A stretch of DNA of 64,000 nucleotides. Origin: Jeotgalibacillus proteolyticus (GTDB lineage Bacteria; Bacillota; Bacilli; Bacillales; Jeotgalibacillaceae). Shown here one piece after another: positions 17,916 to 27,628 of the stretch (the stretch's first letter is position 1; each line of letters starts with the position of its first letter). The stretch lies in NCBI RefSeq assembly GCF_002926065.1, contig NZ_PREZ01000008.1, positions 62,001-126,000 on the forward strand, given 5' to 3'. Both the position numbers and the translations under genes were made by a program. The notes below the pieces were generated by a model. That model was not told where the DNA came from and searched no databases. It saw only the letters and a program-made list of their open reading frames with translations.

Positions 17916-17935
17916 ATTTTAGACTAAGACCTTAG
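17916..17935 (-). promoter_or_regulatory. lia promoter with LiaR-type inverted repeat
   Basis: CTAAG-GT-CTTAG (17935-17924) lies directly before a TAAAAT -10 box (17921-17916) on the minus strand, where a -35 box would be. That arrangement suits an activator-dependent promoter of the LiaR type. The match to the B. subtilis LiaR box was made from memory. Confidence 0.5.
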
Positions 17936-18004
17936 ACGTATCTAGGTGTAAGCAGATATAAATTGTTGTATTGAATGAAAAGTAAATACCTCTTAATGTG
18001 GCGT

Positions 18005-18126
18005 GTTGATTTCCGCTGCAGGGGCATGCTTTCCGCGGGGCGGGGCTTGAGCTAACTTGCTAACGCAAGTGGATCTCAAGCTCCCGCTTCCTCCCGCAGG
18101 AGTCAGCCCCTTCCGCTTCAATCAAC
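18005..18126. repeat. Dispersed palindromic intergenic repeat, copy 2
   Basis: Starts GTTGATTTCCGCTGC and ends CCGCTTCAATCAAC, so the ends are inverted repeats of each other. It shares the core CTTTCCGCGGGGCGGGGC, the hairpin around AACTTGCTAACGCAAGT and CTCCCGCAGGAGTC with the other copies. Its ends differ from those of copies 1 and 3. Confidence 0.85.
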
Positions 18127-18214
18127 TCCTAAAAATTTGATGTAGTTCTACCAAATTTAAACACTGCAGGATTCTGCTTTTTATCGAAACTGATAAATAT
18201 CTCCAAAACAACAC

Positions 18215-18247
18215 AAAAAACCGGCACAACGCAAAAGTTGTCCCGGC
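18215..18247 (-). terminator. Intrinsic terminator after the GNAT gene
   Basis: On the minus strand GCCGGGACAAC pairs with GTTGTGCCGG around TTTTGC, followed by TTTTTT. Confidence 0.8.
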
Positions 18248-18323
18248 TAACCTTCTACCACACCCATCGTCTCATACGATGAACAGTCCTTATAAAATAT
18301 TTCTCCCATTGGGCCTTGCCCTT

Positions 18324-18869
18324 TCAAAACTCGTCCTCGATCATACTGTATAAATAATGATCCTCCCACACGCCGTTGATAAAAAGATTTTTCCGCAGCC
18401 TGCCTTCCCGCTGCATCCCCACCTTCTCTAACACCTTAACCGACGCTTCATTCCTAGGAGACACAAGAGCCTCCATTCTATGTAGTCCAAAATCCCGAAA
18501 CGCAAACCTTAACGCAGCTGTTACAGCCTCAGTCCCATATCCCTGCATCGTCTTTGATTTGTCCAGTGAATAACCAATGTAAGCGGATGAAAACGGCAAT
18601 CGGCGAATTGAATAAATAGAAATACTGCCGATCATTTCATGTGTATCCGCCATAAAGATGCCCCAGCTGTATTCTTTTCCGAGCTTATGCTGTGCTTGAG
18701 ATTCAGCTAATTTTTCCAGCTGCACATCACGAGTATAAAATGATTCAGGATGCTTTGGTTCATAAATCGTCCAAAACTCTCGATTTCGCTTTAATAATTC
18801 AACAAACATGTCAACATCCTCTAACCCTAATGGCCGAAAATAAAGACGATCGCTCTTTAACAAAATCAT
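18324..18869 (-). CDS. GNAT N-acetyltransferase (RimJ/RimL-like)
   Basis: The enzyme transfers acetyl from acetyl-CoA to an amine, likely a protein N-terminus or an amino group of a small molecule; substrate unknown. The 181-aa protein starts ILLKSDRLYFRPLGLEDVD, typical of the RimJ/RimL branch, has MIGSISIYSI and SAYIGYSLDKSKTMQGYGTEAV (the acetyl-CoA loop is QGYGTEA), then FGLHRMEALVSPRNEASVKVLEKVG and ends NGVWEDHYLYSM. All family landmarks are present. GGAGAG precedes the ATG. Monocistronic, with a terminator downstream and a dispersed repeat beyond it. Confidence 0.9.
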   Translation of the reverse strand: MILLKSDRLYFRPLGLEDVDMFVELLKRNREFWTIYEPKHPESFYTRDVQLEKLAESQAQHKLGKEYSWGIFMADTHEMIGSISIYSIRRLPFSSAYIGYSLDKSKTMQGYGTEAVTAALRFAFRDFGLHRMEALVSPRNEASVKVLEKVGMQREGRLRKNLFINGVWEDHYLYSMIEDEF

Positions 18870-19002
18870 CGCACACTCTCCAATGCGTCCAAACTTTTAC
18901 TGTCTACAATAATTGTAAACCCTATCCTGAAAAAAACGAAGCGTTTTTTAAACAGAATTGACCGTATTCCAAACTGCTTTACCACCTTCCATAAAAGTAT
19001 TC

Positions 19003-19045
19003 AAAAAAGAAAACCGTTCGCTGAATGTATGCCAGGCGAACGGTT
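19003..19045 (-). terminator. Intrinsic terminator after pepF
   Basis: AACCGTTCGC and GCGAACGGTT pair across a 14-base loop; TTCTTTTTT follows on the minus strand. Confidence 0.85.
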
Positions 19046-19055
19046 GCTAGTCTTA

Positions 19056-20846
19056 TTATTTCGTTATTTGTAGAAATTCCTCTGCATCCTTCACACAAAG
19101 AGCGATTCCTTTTTCCCAAAACGCTTCCTGTGTAATATCTTCATTCAAGTGCTTCAACGCAAGATCTTCAGTTGTCATCACCGCTGTATCACGAAGAAGT
19201 GCCATGTATTTTTCTTCATAGTCTGTTCCTTCCTCCAATGCTTTGGCATAAATACTTAGTGAGAATAAATAGCCAAAGGTATACGGGAAGTTATAGAACG
19301 GTACACCCGTAATATGGAAGTGCATTTTAGATGCCCAAAAGCGGGGATGAGAGTCCTCAAGAGCGCCTGCATAGGCTTCCTGCTGTGCTTCTGACATCAA
19401 TTCATTTAAACGGCTTGCAGTAACAGGTCCTTGCTTTCGCTCTTCATAAAAACGTGTTTCAAACAAAAAGCGGGAGTGGATATTCATGAAAAAGGCGATG
19501 CTTCTTGATACCTTATCTTCAAGAAGGGATACCTTCTCATCTTCTGACTGGGCTTCTTTAACGGCTGCATCAGATACAATCATTTCAGCGAATGTTGAAG
19601 CGGTTTCTGCTACATTCATCGCATACAGACGGTTTAATGGATCCTTTGGACGCAATGCATACGTATGGAATGCATGTCCAAGCTCGTGAGCAAGTGTTGC
19701 CACATTGGACATAGAGCCGCTGTAGGTCATGAAAATGCGGGACTGCTCATCAAGTGGAAAGCCAGTGCAAAAACCGCCTGGGCGCTTGTCAGCACGATCC
19801 TCAGCCTCAATCCATCCTTCTTTAAATGCTTTTTCAGAGAACTTTGCCATTTCTGGACCAAATTTCTCAAAGTGTTTAAGGATAAAGGCTGCGCCTTCAT
19901 CGTATGTAAGTGTTTTAGAGGAATCGCTTAACGGCGCATCCATATGAGCCCACGTCATTTTTTCAAGTCCTAAAAGGTTTGCTTTTCGCTTGAGGAAATC
20001 CACAAATGGCTTCTTATTTTTAGAAATCGCTCCCCACATCGCATCAAGTGTTTCCTGCTTCATGCGGTTAATATCCAGCGGCTCTTTCAATACCTCGTCC
20101 CATCCGCGCTTTTTGTACACATTTAAACGAAAGCCTCCGAGGTGATTTAGCGTTTCAGCAAAAAGAGATTCTTTTTCTTTCCATGCTTCCTCAAGATTTT
20201 GGCTTACTTCCTCACGTACCTTTGGATCCTTGTGGGAAGTCAGGTTATTTGCCTGCCCAACTGAAAGTGTTTTTTCTTCTCCATCGACATGTACTTTAAT
20301 ACTCATCGATGAGATAATTGCATTATATATTTGTCCCCAGCCATGGTAGCCATCTACACCAAGTGCCTGAATCAGACTTTCTTCCTCCTCGGACAAACGC
20401 TCCTTTGCACTTTCTCTCCACTCATTCAGAACAAATGTAAATTCCTTAAGATCTTCATCCTCTAAAATCGCTGTCCACACATCTCCATCTGCTGCTGAAA
20501 GCTTTTGCTGTAAAGCAGAAAAAGCGGAACCGAACTGGGCACCAAGTCCTGTGATTTTGCCCCGGAGAACATTTGCACCAACATCTTTTGTATCCTGGGC
20601 CTCTAAACAGCTGGCAAAGGCACCCGCCTGACGTATCCCCATCATGACTTCTTTTGCTTCATTGATTAAGTTCTTTACCTGACCCGTTTCTGATTGACTG
20701 GCAGGTGTTGTAAAGCTCTTTACATTGCCTGCGAAGGCTTCTGTTTTTGCTGTGTATTCTTCGAGATGCTTTTTCAGTGCAGGAGAACTGCTTCCTCCTT
20801 CAAAAAACACATCCAGATCCCATTGCTGGGGGTATGTAGTGGTCAA
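19056..20846 (-). CDS. pepF: M3-family zinc oligoendopeptidase F
   Basis: PepF is a cytoplasmic zinc metallopeptidase that cuts short peptides. The 596-aa protein contains the zinc site HELGH in LAHELGHAFHTYAL (about 388), preceded by GSMSNVATLAH, and the downstream glutamate region NVAETASTFAEM. The N-terminal helical cap has DLDVFFEGGSSS, typical of clade M3B. The start is a TTG at 20846 with GGGAGGAAG upstream; no better start is nearby. It is monocistronic, with its own terminator. Confidence 0.95.
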   Translation of the reverse strand: MTTTYPQQWDLDVFFEGGSSSPALKKHLEEYTAKTEAFAGNVKSFTTPASQSETGQVKNLINEAKEVMMGIRQAGAFASCLEAQDTKDVGANVLRGKITGLGAQFGSAFSALQQKLSAADGDVWTAILEDEDLKEFTFVLNEWRESAKERLSEEEESLIQALGVDGYHGWGQIYNAIISSMSIKVHVDGEEKTLSVGQANNLTSHKDPKVREEVSQNLEEAWKEKESLFAETLNHLGGFRLNVYKKRGWDEVLKEPLDINRMKQETLDAMWGAISKNKKPFVDFLKRKANLLGLEKMTWAHMDAPLSDSSKTLTYDEGAAFILKHFEKFGPEMAKFSEKAFKEGWIEAEDRADKRPGGFCTGFPLDEQSRIFMTYSGSMSNVATLAHELGHAFHTYALRPKDPLNRLYAMNVAETASTFAEMIVSDAAVKEAQSEDEKVSLLEDKVSRSIAFFMNIHSRFLFETRFYEERKQGPVTASRLNELMSEAQQEAYAGALEDSHPRFWASKMHFHITGVPFYNFPYTFGYLFSLSIYAKALEEGTDYEEKYMALLRDTAVMTTEDLALKHLNEDITQEAFWEKGIALCVKDAEEFLQITK

Positions 20847-20969
20847 TTGTACTTCCTCCCTTTACTTGCTTTATAAAATCGTCAGATAACTCACATTTTT
20901 CACTATACCATATTGCTTCGAATCACGAAACATATTCCCGAAGTGTTTTTTGATTGTCTTCCAATCTGC

Positions 20970-20999
20970 TTAATTTTGTGAGCTGAAATGTGTTAGAAT
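20970..20999 (+). promoter_or_regulatory. Probable recQ promoter
   Basis: TTAATT (20970-20975), 18 bases, TAGAAT (20994-20999) preceded by TGT. The predicted transcript would begin near 21006, which excludes a translation start at 20998 and supports the ATG at 21034. Confidence 0.4.
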
Positions 21000-21033
21000 G
21001 ATAGAATTGACGTTGAACGAAAGGATGATTTCC

Positions 21034-23184
21034 ATGCTCCTGCAGGCTGAAAAAGCTTTGCAAACCTATTTTGGCTACAACTCGTTCCGACCAGGTCAGG
21101 ACCGGGTAATCGAATCTATTTTAAACGGTGAAAATTCACTGGGCATTATGCCGACCGGCGGCGGAAAATCCTTATGCTATCAGATTCCAGGGATTATTAC
21201 AGAGGGCACTGCCCTGATCATCTCCCCTTTAATCTCATTAATGCGTGACCAGGTTGATGCCCTGCTTGAAGCAGGAATTAAAGCTACCTATATAAATAGC
21301 TCCCTGTCTTCAGCTGAGGTCTCTGAAAGAATGCATGATATCCGACAGGGGCACTATCAGTTTGTCTATGTCGCTCCTGAACGGTTTGATTCAGCTTCGT
21401 TTATTCATAGCATCTCTTCTATCCGGCTTTCTCTGATTGCTTTTGATGAAGCCCATTGTATTTCTCAATGGGGACATGATTTCAGACCAAGCTACCGCTC
21501 GATTGTCAGTAAAATATACACGCTTCCTAATCTTCCGGTGCTTGCAGCTTTGACTGCGACAGCTACTGACAATGTCATTCAGGATATTGCAACTCTTCTT
21601 GCCATTCATCCCTCGAATATTGTAAACACCGGGTTTGCAAGAGACAACCTTTCTTTTCATGTGTTAAAGGGCGAGGACAAGCAGAAATTTATTTCACGCT
21701 ATATAAAAGAGCATGAGCTTGATACTGGCATCATCTATACGGCAACTCGAAAAGAAGCGGACCAGCTGACAAAGACTCTTTCTGCAAAAGGACATTCGGT
21801 TACATGTTATCATGCAGGACTTCCCGAACAGACTCGTGAGGAAGCACAGCGCCAGTTCATCTATGACGAGAAAAAGATCATCATCGCGACGAATGCATTC
21901 GGTATGGGAATCGATAAATCCAATGTGCGCTTTGTCATCCATTATCAAATGCCAATGAATATGGAATCGTATTATCAGGAGGCCGGACGTGCAGGACGTG
22001 ACGGCGAGCCAAGTGACTGCTTTTTGCTTTATAGTCCTCAGGATGTCATGCTTCAGAAGTTTTTAATTGAGCAGTCCATTGCCAATGAGGATAAAAAAGC
22101 CGATGAATACGGTAAGCTTCAGCAAATGGTCAATTATTGCCACAGCAATAGCTGCCTCCCCCGTTTTATTCTTGATTACTTTGAAGACCCTCAGATGACC
22201 GGGGATTGCGGTCATTGCAGCAACTGCCGGGATGAACGTGAGAAGATCAATCGTACTCGCGATGTCCAAATCGTTTTATCAACAGTCAAACGGATGGGTG
22301 AACGATTCGGAACCGGGATGACAGCGAAGGTTTTAAAGGGATCAAGAAGTAAAAAGGTGATCGACTTTGGACTAGACAAGCTTTCAACGTACGGAATGAT
22401 GAGGAGCCAGACGGAAAAGCAGATAAGTGATTTTATTCAGTATCTTATTTCCGACGGGTATCTTGGGCTTGAAAGCGGTCAGTTTCCTACTATACGTCTC
22501 GGTCAGCGCGCACTTGCCGTCCTAAAAGGCGAGGAAGAGGTTTGGGTTAAATCTGCTTATCAAATTCAGCAGCAGGAGACATCATATGATGAAGCACTCT
22601 TTGAAGAGCTGCGGGCACTCCGGTCTGAAATCGCTAAAGACCAATCGATTCCACCGTATCTCATTTTTTCAGATGCGACGCTGCGTGAGATGGCCACCTA
22701 TTATCCAGTCGACTCAGAGGCAATGCTCAATGTTAAAGGAGTCGGTGAGCGAAAGCTTAACGAATATGGTGACGCATTTGTGGAAATTATCCAAGCGTAT
22801 GTTGAAAAAAACGGAACATCTGTGAAAAAGGCAGAGGCTCCTGTGCTAAAAGAGGTTGAGCAGCCCCCGTCTCGTGTTCCTTCCACAGAAGAACCAAGCT
22901 ACCTTTTTTCATATAATCTTCTGCAGGAAGGAAAAACGGTGGAAGAAATAGCTAAAGAACGTGCAATGAAGGTCCAAACGATTGAAAAGCATCTTATTGC
23001 TGCGTTTAAAGAAGGTCACTCTCTGCCCTTTGAAGAGTGGATCTCAGCTGAGCTTGAGGAAGCTGTCATATCGATCAGAGAGAGCCTTGAGGAGCCTAAG
23101 CTAAGGCCAATAAAAGAAGAGCTTGGGGATGAGGTCAGTTATTTTCAAATAAAAATGGCATTAGCCAAACATAACTTTATATAA
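21034..23184 (+). CDS. recQ: RecQ-family ATP-dependent DNA helicase
   Basis: RecQ unwinds DNA 3'-5' in recombination and replication-fork repair. Seen in order: motif 0 FGYNSFRPGQ, Walker A TGGGKS (about 41-46), DEAHCISQWGHDFRPSY, second RecA domain with GMGIDKSNVRFVIHY and YYQEAGRAGRDG, the zinc-binding region with CHSNSC and CGHCSNC, a winged helix, an HRDC domain (FEELRALRSEIAKDQSIPPYL-type sequence), and a C-terminal helix-turn-helix extension (EGKTVEEIAKERAMKVQTIEKHL-type). This full-length layout matches RecQ rather than the short RecS paralogue. The ATG at 21034 has AAAGGATG upstream and is preferred to 20998. Confidence 0.96.
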   Translation: MLLQAEKALQTYFGYNSFRPGQDRVIESILNGENSLGIMPTGGGKSLCYQIPGIITEGTALIISPLISLMRDQVDALLEAGIKATYINSSLSSAEVSERMHDIRQGHYQFVYVAPERFDSASFIHSISSIRLSLIAFDEAHCISQWGHDFRPSYRSIVSKIYTLPNLPVLAALTATATDNVIQDIATLLAIHPSNIVNTGFARDNLSFHVLKGEDKQKFISRYIKEHELDTGIIYTATRKEADQLTKTLSAKGHSVTCYHAGLPEQTREEAQRQFIYDEKKIIIATNAFGMGIDKSNVRFVIHYQMPMNMESYYQEAGRAGRDGEPSDCFLLYSPQDVMLQKFLIEQSIANEDKKADEYGKLQQMVNYCHSNSCLPRFILDYFEDPQMTGDCGHCSNCRDEREKINRTRDVQIVLSTVKRMGERFGTGMTAKVLKGSRSKKVIDFGLDKLSTYGMMRSQTEKQISDFIQYLISDGYLGLESGQFPTIRLGQRALAVLKGEEEVWVKSAYQIQQQETSYDEALFEELRALRSEIAKDQSIPPYLIFSDATLREMATYYPVDSEAMLNVKGVGERKLNEYGDAFVEIIQAYVEKNGTSVKKAEAPVLKEVEQPPSRVPSTEEPSYLFSYNLLQEGKTVEEIAKERAMKVQTIEKHLIAAFKEGHSLPFEEWISAELEEAVISIRESLEEPKLRPIKEELGDEVSYFQIKMALAKHNFI

Positions 23185-23262
23185 GATTTTCGAAATTTGA
23201 CGGGTTATTAGAGTCTTAGAGGGAATAAGGGAAAGACGAATCTTTTTTAGGAGGTCTTTCTT

Positions 23263-24024
23263 ATGAAGCGTCTTATCGTTAATTTGCTTGCGCTGATCGC
23301 TGTAGTTGTGGTGAACACGCTGGCAAACACGCTGCCGATTAACGGCTTAACCACTGGAGATATCTCAAACAGGCTGAATGTATTGTTCACACCTGCGGGA
23401 TATGTCTTTTCCATTTGGAGTGTAATTTATTTTCTCCTCCTCGTCTGGATCTTGCGGGGCGGGTTAAGAACACAGCAGGACCGCGGTGTATACCGCAACA
23501 CTTCTACGCTGTTTGTCATTAGCAGCCTGCTGAATATTACCTGGATTTTTATGTGGCATTATGAGCTATTTGCTGTGTCAGTGGCGGTAATGCTTGGACT
23601 ATTAACGTCTGTGATCATGATCTATGTTGTGATCAAACGTAATAATCCTACTTTTTTTGATCGTCTTCCATTTTCCGTTTATATGGGATGGGTGAGTGTC
23701 GCCACGATTGCGAATATCGCCTATACTCTTAATCATCACGAATGGAATGGCTTTGGTCTTTCGTCTGTATTTTGGACGATTCTTCTCTTGCTTGTTGCAA
23801 CTGCACTTGCTCTTCATGTCCGCTATCATGAGCATGACTGGGTTTATCCGCTTGTGTTTATATGGGCGTTTATTGGCATTGGAGTAAGAAACGAAGGAGA
23901 GGCTTCAGCAGTTGTCTTTACTGCTTACGTATTATCAGCAGTCATTACAGTTGGAATTTTCCTTCTGCGCAAAAAAGATCATTCAAAAATCGGCTTTGGA
24001 TCAAAAAAGCTTAAATTTAAATAA
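23263..24024 (+). CDS. TspO/MBR-related tryptophan-rich membrane protein
   Basis: The 253-aa integral membrane protein has about seven hydrophobic helices. It carries the TspO-like signature FTPAGYVFSIWSVIYFLL near residue 45 and later ITWIFMWHYE, with helices rich in tryptophan. It is longer than classical TspO (about 155 aa), placing it in the extended tryptophan-rich group; ligand and function are unknown. Ribosome site AGGAGG precedes the ATG. It follows recQ after 78 bases on the same strand and ends at a strong terminator. The tail is basic (KKDHSKIGFGSKKLKFK), as expected for the cytoplasmic side. Confidence 0.8.
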   Translation: MKRLIVNLLALIAVVVVNTLANTLPINGLTTGDISNRLNVLFTPAGYVFSIWSVIYFLLLVWILRGGLRTQQDRGVYRNTSTLFVISSLLNITWIFMWHYELFAVSVAVMLGLLTSVIMIYVVIKRNNPTFFDRLPFSVYMGWVSVATIANIAYTLNHHEWNGFGLSSVFWTILLLLVATALALHVRYHEHDWVYPLVFIWAFIGIGVRNEGEASAVVFTAYVLSAVITVGIFLLRKKDHSKIGFGSKKLKFK

Positions 24025-24031
24025 AATTGTT

Positions 24032-24079
24032 CCTTGTTGTCCGGCTCTTACATTGTTCGGGACAGCAAGGGCTTTTTTT
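24032..24079 (+). terminator. Intrinsic terminator after the TspO-like gene
   Basis: CCTTGTTGTCC pairs with GGACAGCAAGG (one G-U pair), followed by GCTTTTTTT. Confidence 0.85.
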
Positions 24080-24158
24080 ATTATTTCATCCTCCCCTGTC
24101 TTTTGATACGATAAGGAGGAAGTAACGTCCCGAAAAAATCGGGAGAAGGAGTTTGTCA

Positions 24159-24494
24159 TTGAACGAATCACTTATTTTTATTATGTTCCTGCTTACATTA
24201 CTCGTAGGTCCCGTACTAATGATTTTATCAATTATTTATGGAAGAAAACACAAAATGAAGTGGCTGTGGATCGTTAATAGCATCTTCCTTTTATTTTCAA
24301 CAGCAGTCGTTATCTTTTATCTTCTGCAGCTTGAAGAAATTGCAGCATTGAACGCTCCCGGAGGTACAGCCGTTTACGTTCTTCTTCTCATGTCCTCGAC
24401 GATTTCAATTCCTACTGCCCTGTCGTTTTTTACATTTGCAGCCGCAATCTTTCTTAACCAGCGAAAAAAAGCAGGACAAACAAACGGTGAGTGA
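24159..24494 (+). CDS. Small hypothetical membrane protein
   Basis: I do not recognise this family. The product of about 111 aa has three hydrophobic segments (LIFIMFLLTLLVGPVLMIL, WIVNSIFLLFSTAVVIFYL and VYVLLLMSSTISIPTALSF onward) and a basic C-terminal end. The TTG at 24159 lies 7 bases from AAGGAG and is preferred to the TTG at 24153, which is only one base from it. A small hairpin CCCGA/TCGGG (24129-24143) sits just before the ribosome site. It is transcribed separately from the upstream gene and is followed by the Zur-controlled gene on the same strand. Confidence 0.6.
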   Translation: MNESLIFIMFLLTLLVGPVLMILSIIYGRKHKMKWLWIVNSIFLLFSTAVVIFYLLQLEEIAALNAPGGTAVYVLLLMSSTISIPTALSFFTFAAAIFLNQRKKAGQTNGE

Positions 24495-24543
24495 CCACTC
24501 ATCGTTTTTCTTATGGACAAATTTCTTTTAAACGTTTATTATT

Positions 24544-24564
24544 AAATCGTAATAATTACGATTT
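24544..24564 (+). promoter_or_regulatory. Perfect Zur box
   Basis: AAATCGTAAT-A-ATTACGATTT is a perfect inverted repeat with the B. subtilis Zur operator sequence. A TATAGT -10 box follows at 24566-24571, so bound Zur would block the promoter when zinc is plentiful. A half-site-like TAAATCGTACG follows near 24580. Confidence 0.9.
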
Positions 24565-24618
24565 GTATAGTAATTCTTGTAAATCGTACGTACTCAATTT
24601 ATTTTAGGAGGAATCATT

Positions 24619-25800
24619 TTGTCTATTCCGGTTACCGTATTGAGCGGTTATTTAGGAGCAGGGAAAACCACTCTGCTTAACCATGTGCTTAAAAATAAAG
24701 AAAACCTGCGTACTGCTGTGATTGTAAATGATATGAGTGAAATAAATATCGACGCTGAGCTTATAAAGAGCGGTCATTTCAGCCGAACGGAGGAAACACT
24801 TGTAGAGCTTCAGAATGGCTGTATTTGCTGTACACTGAGGGATGATTTAATGCAGGAGGTTGAGCGTCTTGCCAAGCAAGGGGATATTGACTACATCCTT
24901 ATTGAATCAACAGGTATCTCTGAGCCAATTCCGGTTGCCCAAACGTTTACTTATATGGACGAAGAGCTCGGGATTGACCTCTCTTCCCTATGCCGACTTG
25001 ATACAATGGTTACAGTAGTTGATGCATTTCGCTTCTGGCAGGATTACGAGAGCGGAGAAACACTGCTTGATCGAAAGCAGACGGACGATGAACTGGATCA
25101 GCGGGACGTATCTGATCTGTTGGTTGATCAAATCGAGTTTGCAGATGTTATTGTCCTTAACAAAACTGATTTGATTTCGAAGAACTATGTCTCCGCTATG
25201 AAAGTATTTTTAAGAAAAATGAATGCAGAAGCGGACATTATAGAATCTTCTTATGGAAAAGTTCCACTACGAAAAATTCTACATACAAACCGGTTTGACT
25301 TTGAACGCTCGAGCCAGTCTGCCGGATGGATTAAAGAACTGAATGAAGAGCATATACCGGAAACCGATGAGTATGGAATTCAGTCCTTTGTATATCGCAG
25401 ACAGCGTCCCTTCCACCCAGGACGTTTACATGAATGGCTGTTAAATTTACCAGCTGAAATCGTCCGGGCTAAAGGCTTTTTCTGGCTTGCGAGCAGAAAT
25501 AACACCGCTGGATTATTTTCTCAGGCCGGGGCTTCCATCCAGCTGCAGGGAGCAGGAGATTGGATTGCTGCATTGCCAAAAGTAGAGCAGCAAAACGTAT
25601 TAAAGGAAGAGCCGGAGCTTTTAGCAAAGTGGGATCCGATATGGGGAGACAGGATGAATGAACTTGTTTGGATCGGCATTGATATGGACAAAGAAGAAAT
25701 AATCACGTCTCTTGATGAATGTCTGCTGACTGACAAAGAAATGAAAAGTGACTGGTCCATGATTTCAGATCCTCTTCCCCCATTTGTCGTACATGAGTAA
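24619..25800 (+). CDS. zagA: COG0523 zinc metallochaperone GTPase (ZagA/YciC type)
   Basis: ZagA/YciC is a low-zinc-induced G3E-family GTPase thought to deliver zinc to essential enzymes such as FolE. The 393-aa protein has Walker A GYLGAGKTT (10-18), the metal site CICC (68-71), ESTGISEP, the guanine-recognition motif NKTD, and the C-terminal CobW domain (RPFHPGRLHEWL onward). Ribosome site AGGAGG precedes a TTG start at 24619. A perfect Zur box lies 55 bases upstream, which separates it from iron- or cobalt-related COG0523 members. It is monocistronic, followed by a dispersed repeat. Confidence 0.92.
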   Translation: MSIPVTVLSGYLGAGKTTLLNHVLKNKENLRTAVIVNDMSEINIDAELIKSGHFSRTEETLVELQNGCICCTLRDDLMQEVERLAKQGDIDYILIESTGISEPIPVAQTFTYMDEELGIDLSSLCRLDTMVTVVDAFRFWQDYESGETLLDRKQTDDELDQRDVSDLLVDQIEFADVIVLNKTDLISKNYVSAMKVFLRKMNAEADIIESSYGKVPLRKILHTNRFDFERSSQSAGWIKELNEEHIPETDEYGIQSFVYRRQRPFHPGRLHEWLLNLPAEIVRAKGFFWLASRNNTAGLFSQAGASIQLQGAGDWIAALPKVEQQNVLKEEPELLAKWDPIWGDRMNELVWIGIDMDKEEIITSLDECLLTDKEMKSDWSMISDPLPPFVVHE

Positions 25801-25852
25801 CTCAATTATTGAATTAATGAGGTTTAGGCAAATAATGTCTCAGTCTCCTTCG

Positions 25853-25977
25853 TCCGGTTTACTGCGCTTCAGACGGACGCTTTCCGCGGGGCGGGGCTTG
25901 AGCTAACTTGCTTTCAGCAAGTGGATCTCAAGCTACCGCTTCCTCCCGCAGGAGTCGCCGCCTTCCGCTCCGTTCAC
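25853..25977. repeat. Dispersed palindromic intergenic repeat, copy 3
   Basis: Starts TCCGGTTTACTGCGCTTCAG and ends CCTTCCGCTCCGTTCAC. It shares the core CTTTCCGCGGGGCGGGGC and the hairpin around AACTTGCTTTCAGCAAGT with copies 1, 2 and 4, and is in the opposite orientation to copy 1. It fills most of the gap between zagA and the TVP38-type gene. Confidence 0.85.
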
Positions 25978-26046
25978 CTCACATTTCTAAAATGAGTGTT
26001 ATGTCCCAGACTCGTTTTTTATAAATAACGTAAATTATCATTCAGT

Positions 26047-26658
26047 TTATACGATTTTTCTATTAAATAAATAGAAAGCAGCTATCGTCAGAATAAGAAA
26101 ATAAAGACCAAAAATCCCAATCGAAGTCCATTTACTGCCCTCGTAAATGCTTCCTGCAAAGGTAAGAGTCAGAACGGCAGGGAGCTTACCAAGAAAGGTC
26201 GCGATAAAAAAGATTGACCATCTGACTTTGCTTAATGCTGACACAATTGTGATAAGCGGCGCAGGAAAAATAGGAATGAATCGCGCAAAAAGAATCGCTA
26301 AGAAAGCATTTTTTTCAAACAGAAGTTCGAATTGTTTGAGCTTTACCGTTTTATCCAATGCTTTTTGTGCATTCTTACGAAAGCCGTATCTTGAAAGAAA
26401 AAACATTGCCATTGTACCAATCATTATTCCAGTAAGTGATGTAAAGACACCAACAGCAACACCAAATAAAGAGCCGATCGTGCCTGCCAGCACTGGATAT
26501 GGAATGATAGGAAAAAAGATCAGCATCGCTACAAAAGCTATGCTTGCTATAACGGCAAAAGATCCTCCTATGTAAATCCAGTCGAGCATTAAATCCTTGT
26601 AAAAAATAACCAAAAGGATAATTGCTAAAGAAAATCCAACTGCAGTAATTTGTTTCAT
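26047..26658 (-). CDS. TVP38/TMEM64 (DedA-superfamily) membrane protein
   Basis: Members of this superfamily (VTT domain) are linked to lipid scrambling and flippase activity; the substrate here is unknown. The protein of about 203 aa has five or six hydrophobic segments, with the family core FPIIPYPVLAGTIGSLFG, a glycine-rich GVFTSLTGIMIGTM turn and ARFIPIFPAPLITIVSAL. The ATG at 26658 has GAGGAGA upstream, so it is preferred to the ATG at 26673. It lies downstream of map, separated by a terminator. Confidence 0.85.
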   Translation of the reverse strand: MKQITAVGFSLAIILLVIFYKDLMLDWIYIGGSFAVIASIAFVAMLIFFPIIPYPVLAGTIGSLFGVAVGVFTSLTGIMIGTMAMFFLSRYGFRKNAQKALDKTVKLKQFELLFEKNAFLAILFARFIPIFPAPLITIVSALSKVRWSIFFIATFLGKLPAVLTLTFAGSIYEGSKWTSIGIFGLYFLILTIAAFYLFNRKIV

Positions 26659-26683
26659 TATGTCTCCTCGCATCTATTTATCA

Positions 26684-26714
26684 AGAAAAAAGAAGCAGCT
26701 AAAAAAGCTGCTCC
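26684..26714 (-). terminator. Intrinsic terminator after map
   Basis: AGCAGCT and AGCTGCT pair across a short A/T loop; TTCTTTTTT follows on the minus strand. Confidence 0.8.
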
Positions 26715-26718
26715 TCTT

Positions 26719-27474
<756 letters not shown>

Positions 27475-27565
27475 TTAACCAGCCATTTTACTGATCTTTT
27501 TAGATTATCATTATTCATTAGAAAAAGTAAGCGTTAGGGCTGAGAGAGAATAAAATTAAACAAAT

Positions 27566-27598
27566 AAAAAAAGGCTGGACAACTTATTGTCTCAGCCT
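27566..27598 (-). terminator. Intrinsic terminator after tctA
   Basis: AGGCTGAGACAA pairs with TTGTCCAGCCT (one bulge/mismatch), followed by TTTTTT on the minus strand. It closes the tctCBA transcript. Confidence 0.85.
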
Positions 27599-27628
27599 CA
27601 TGAAGCAGCTTCACTATGCTTTTACATC

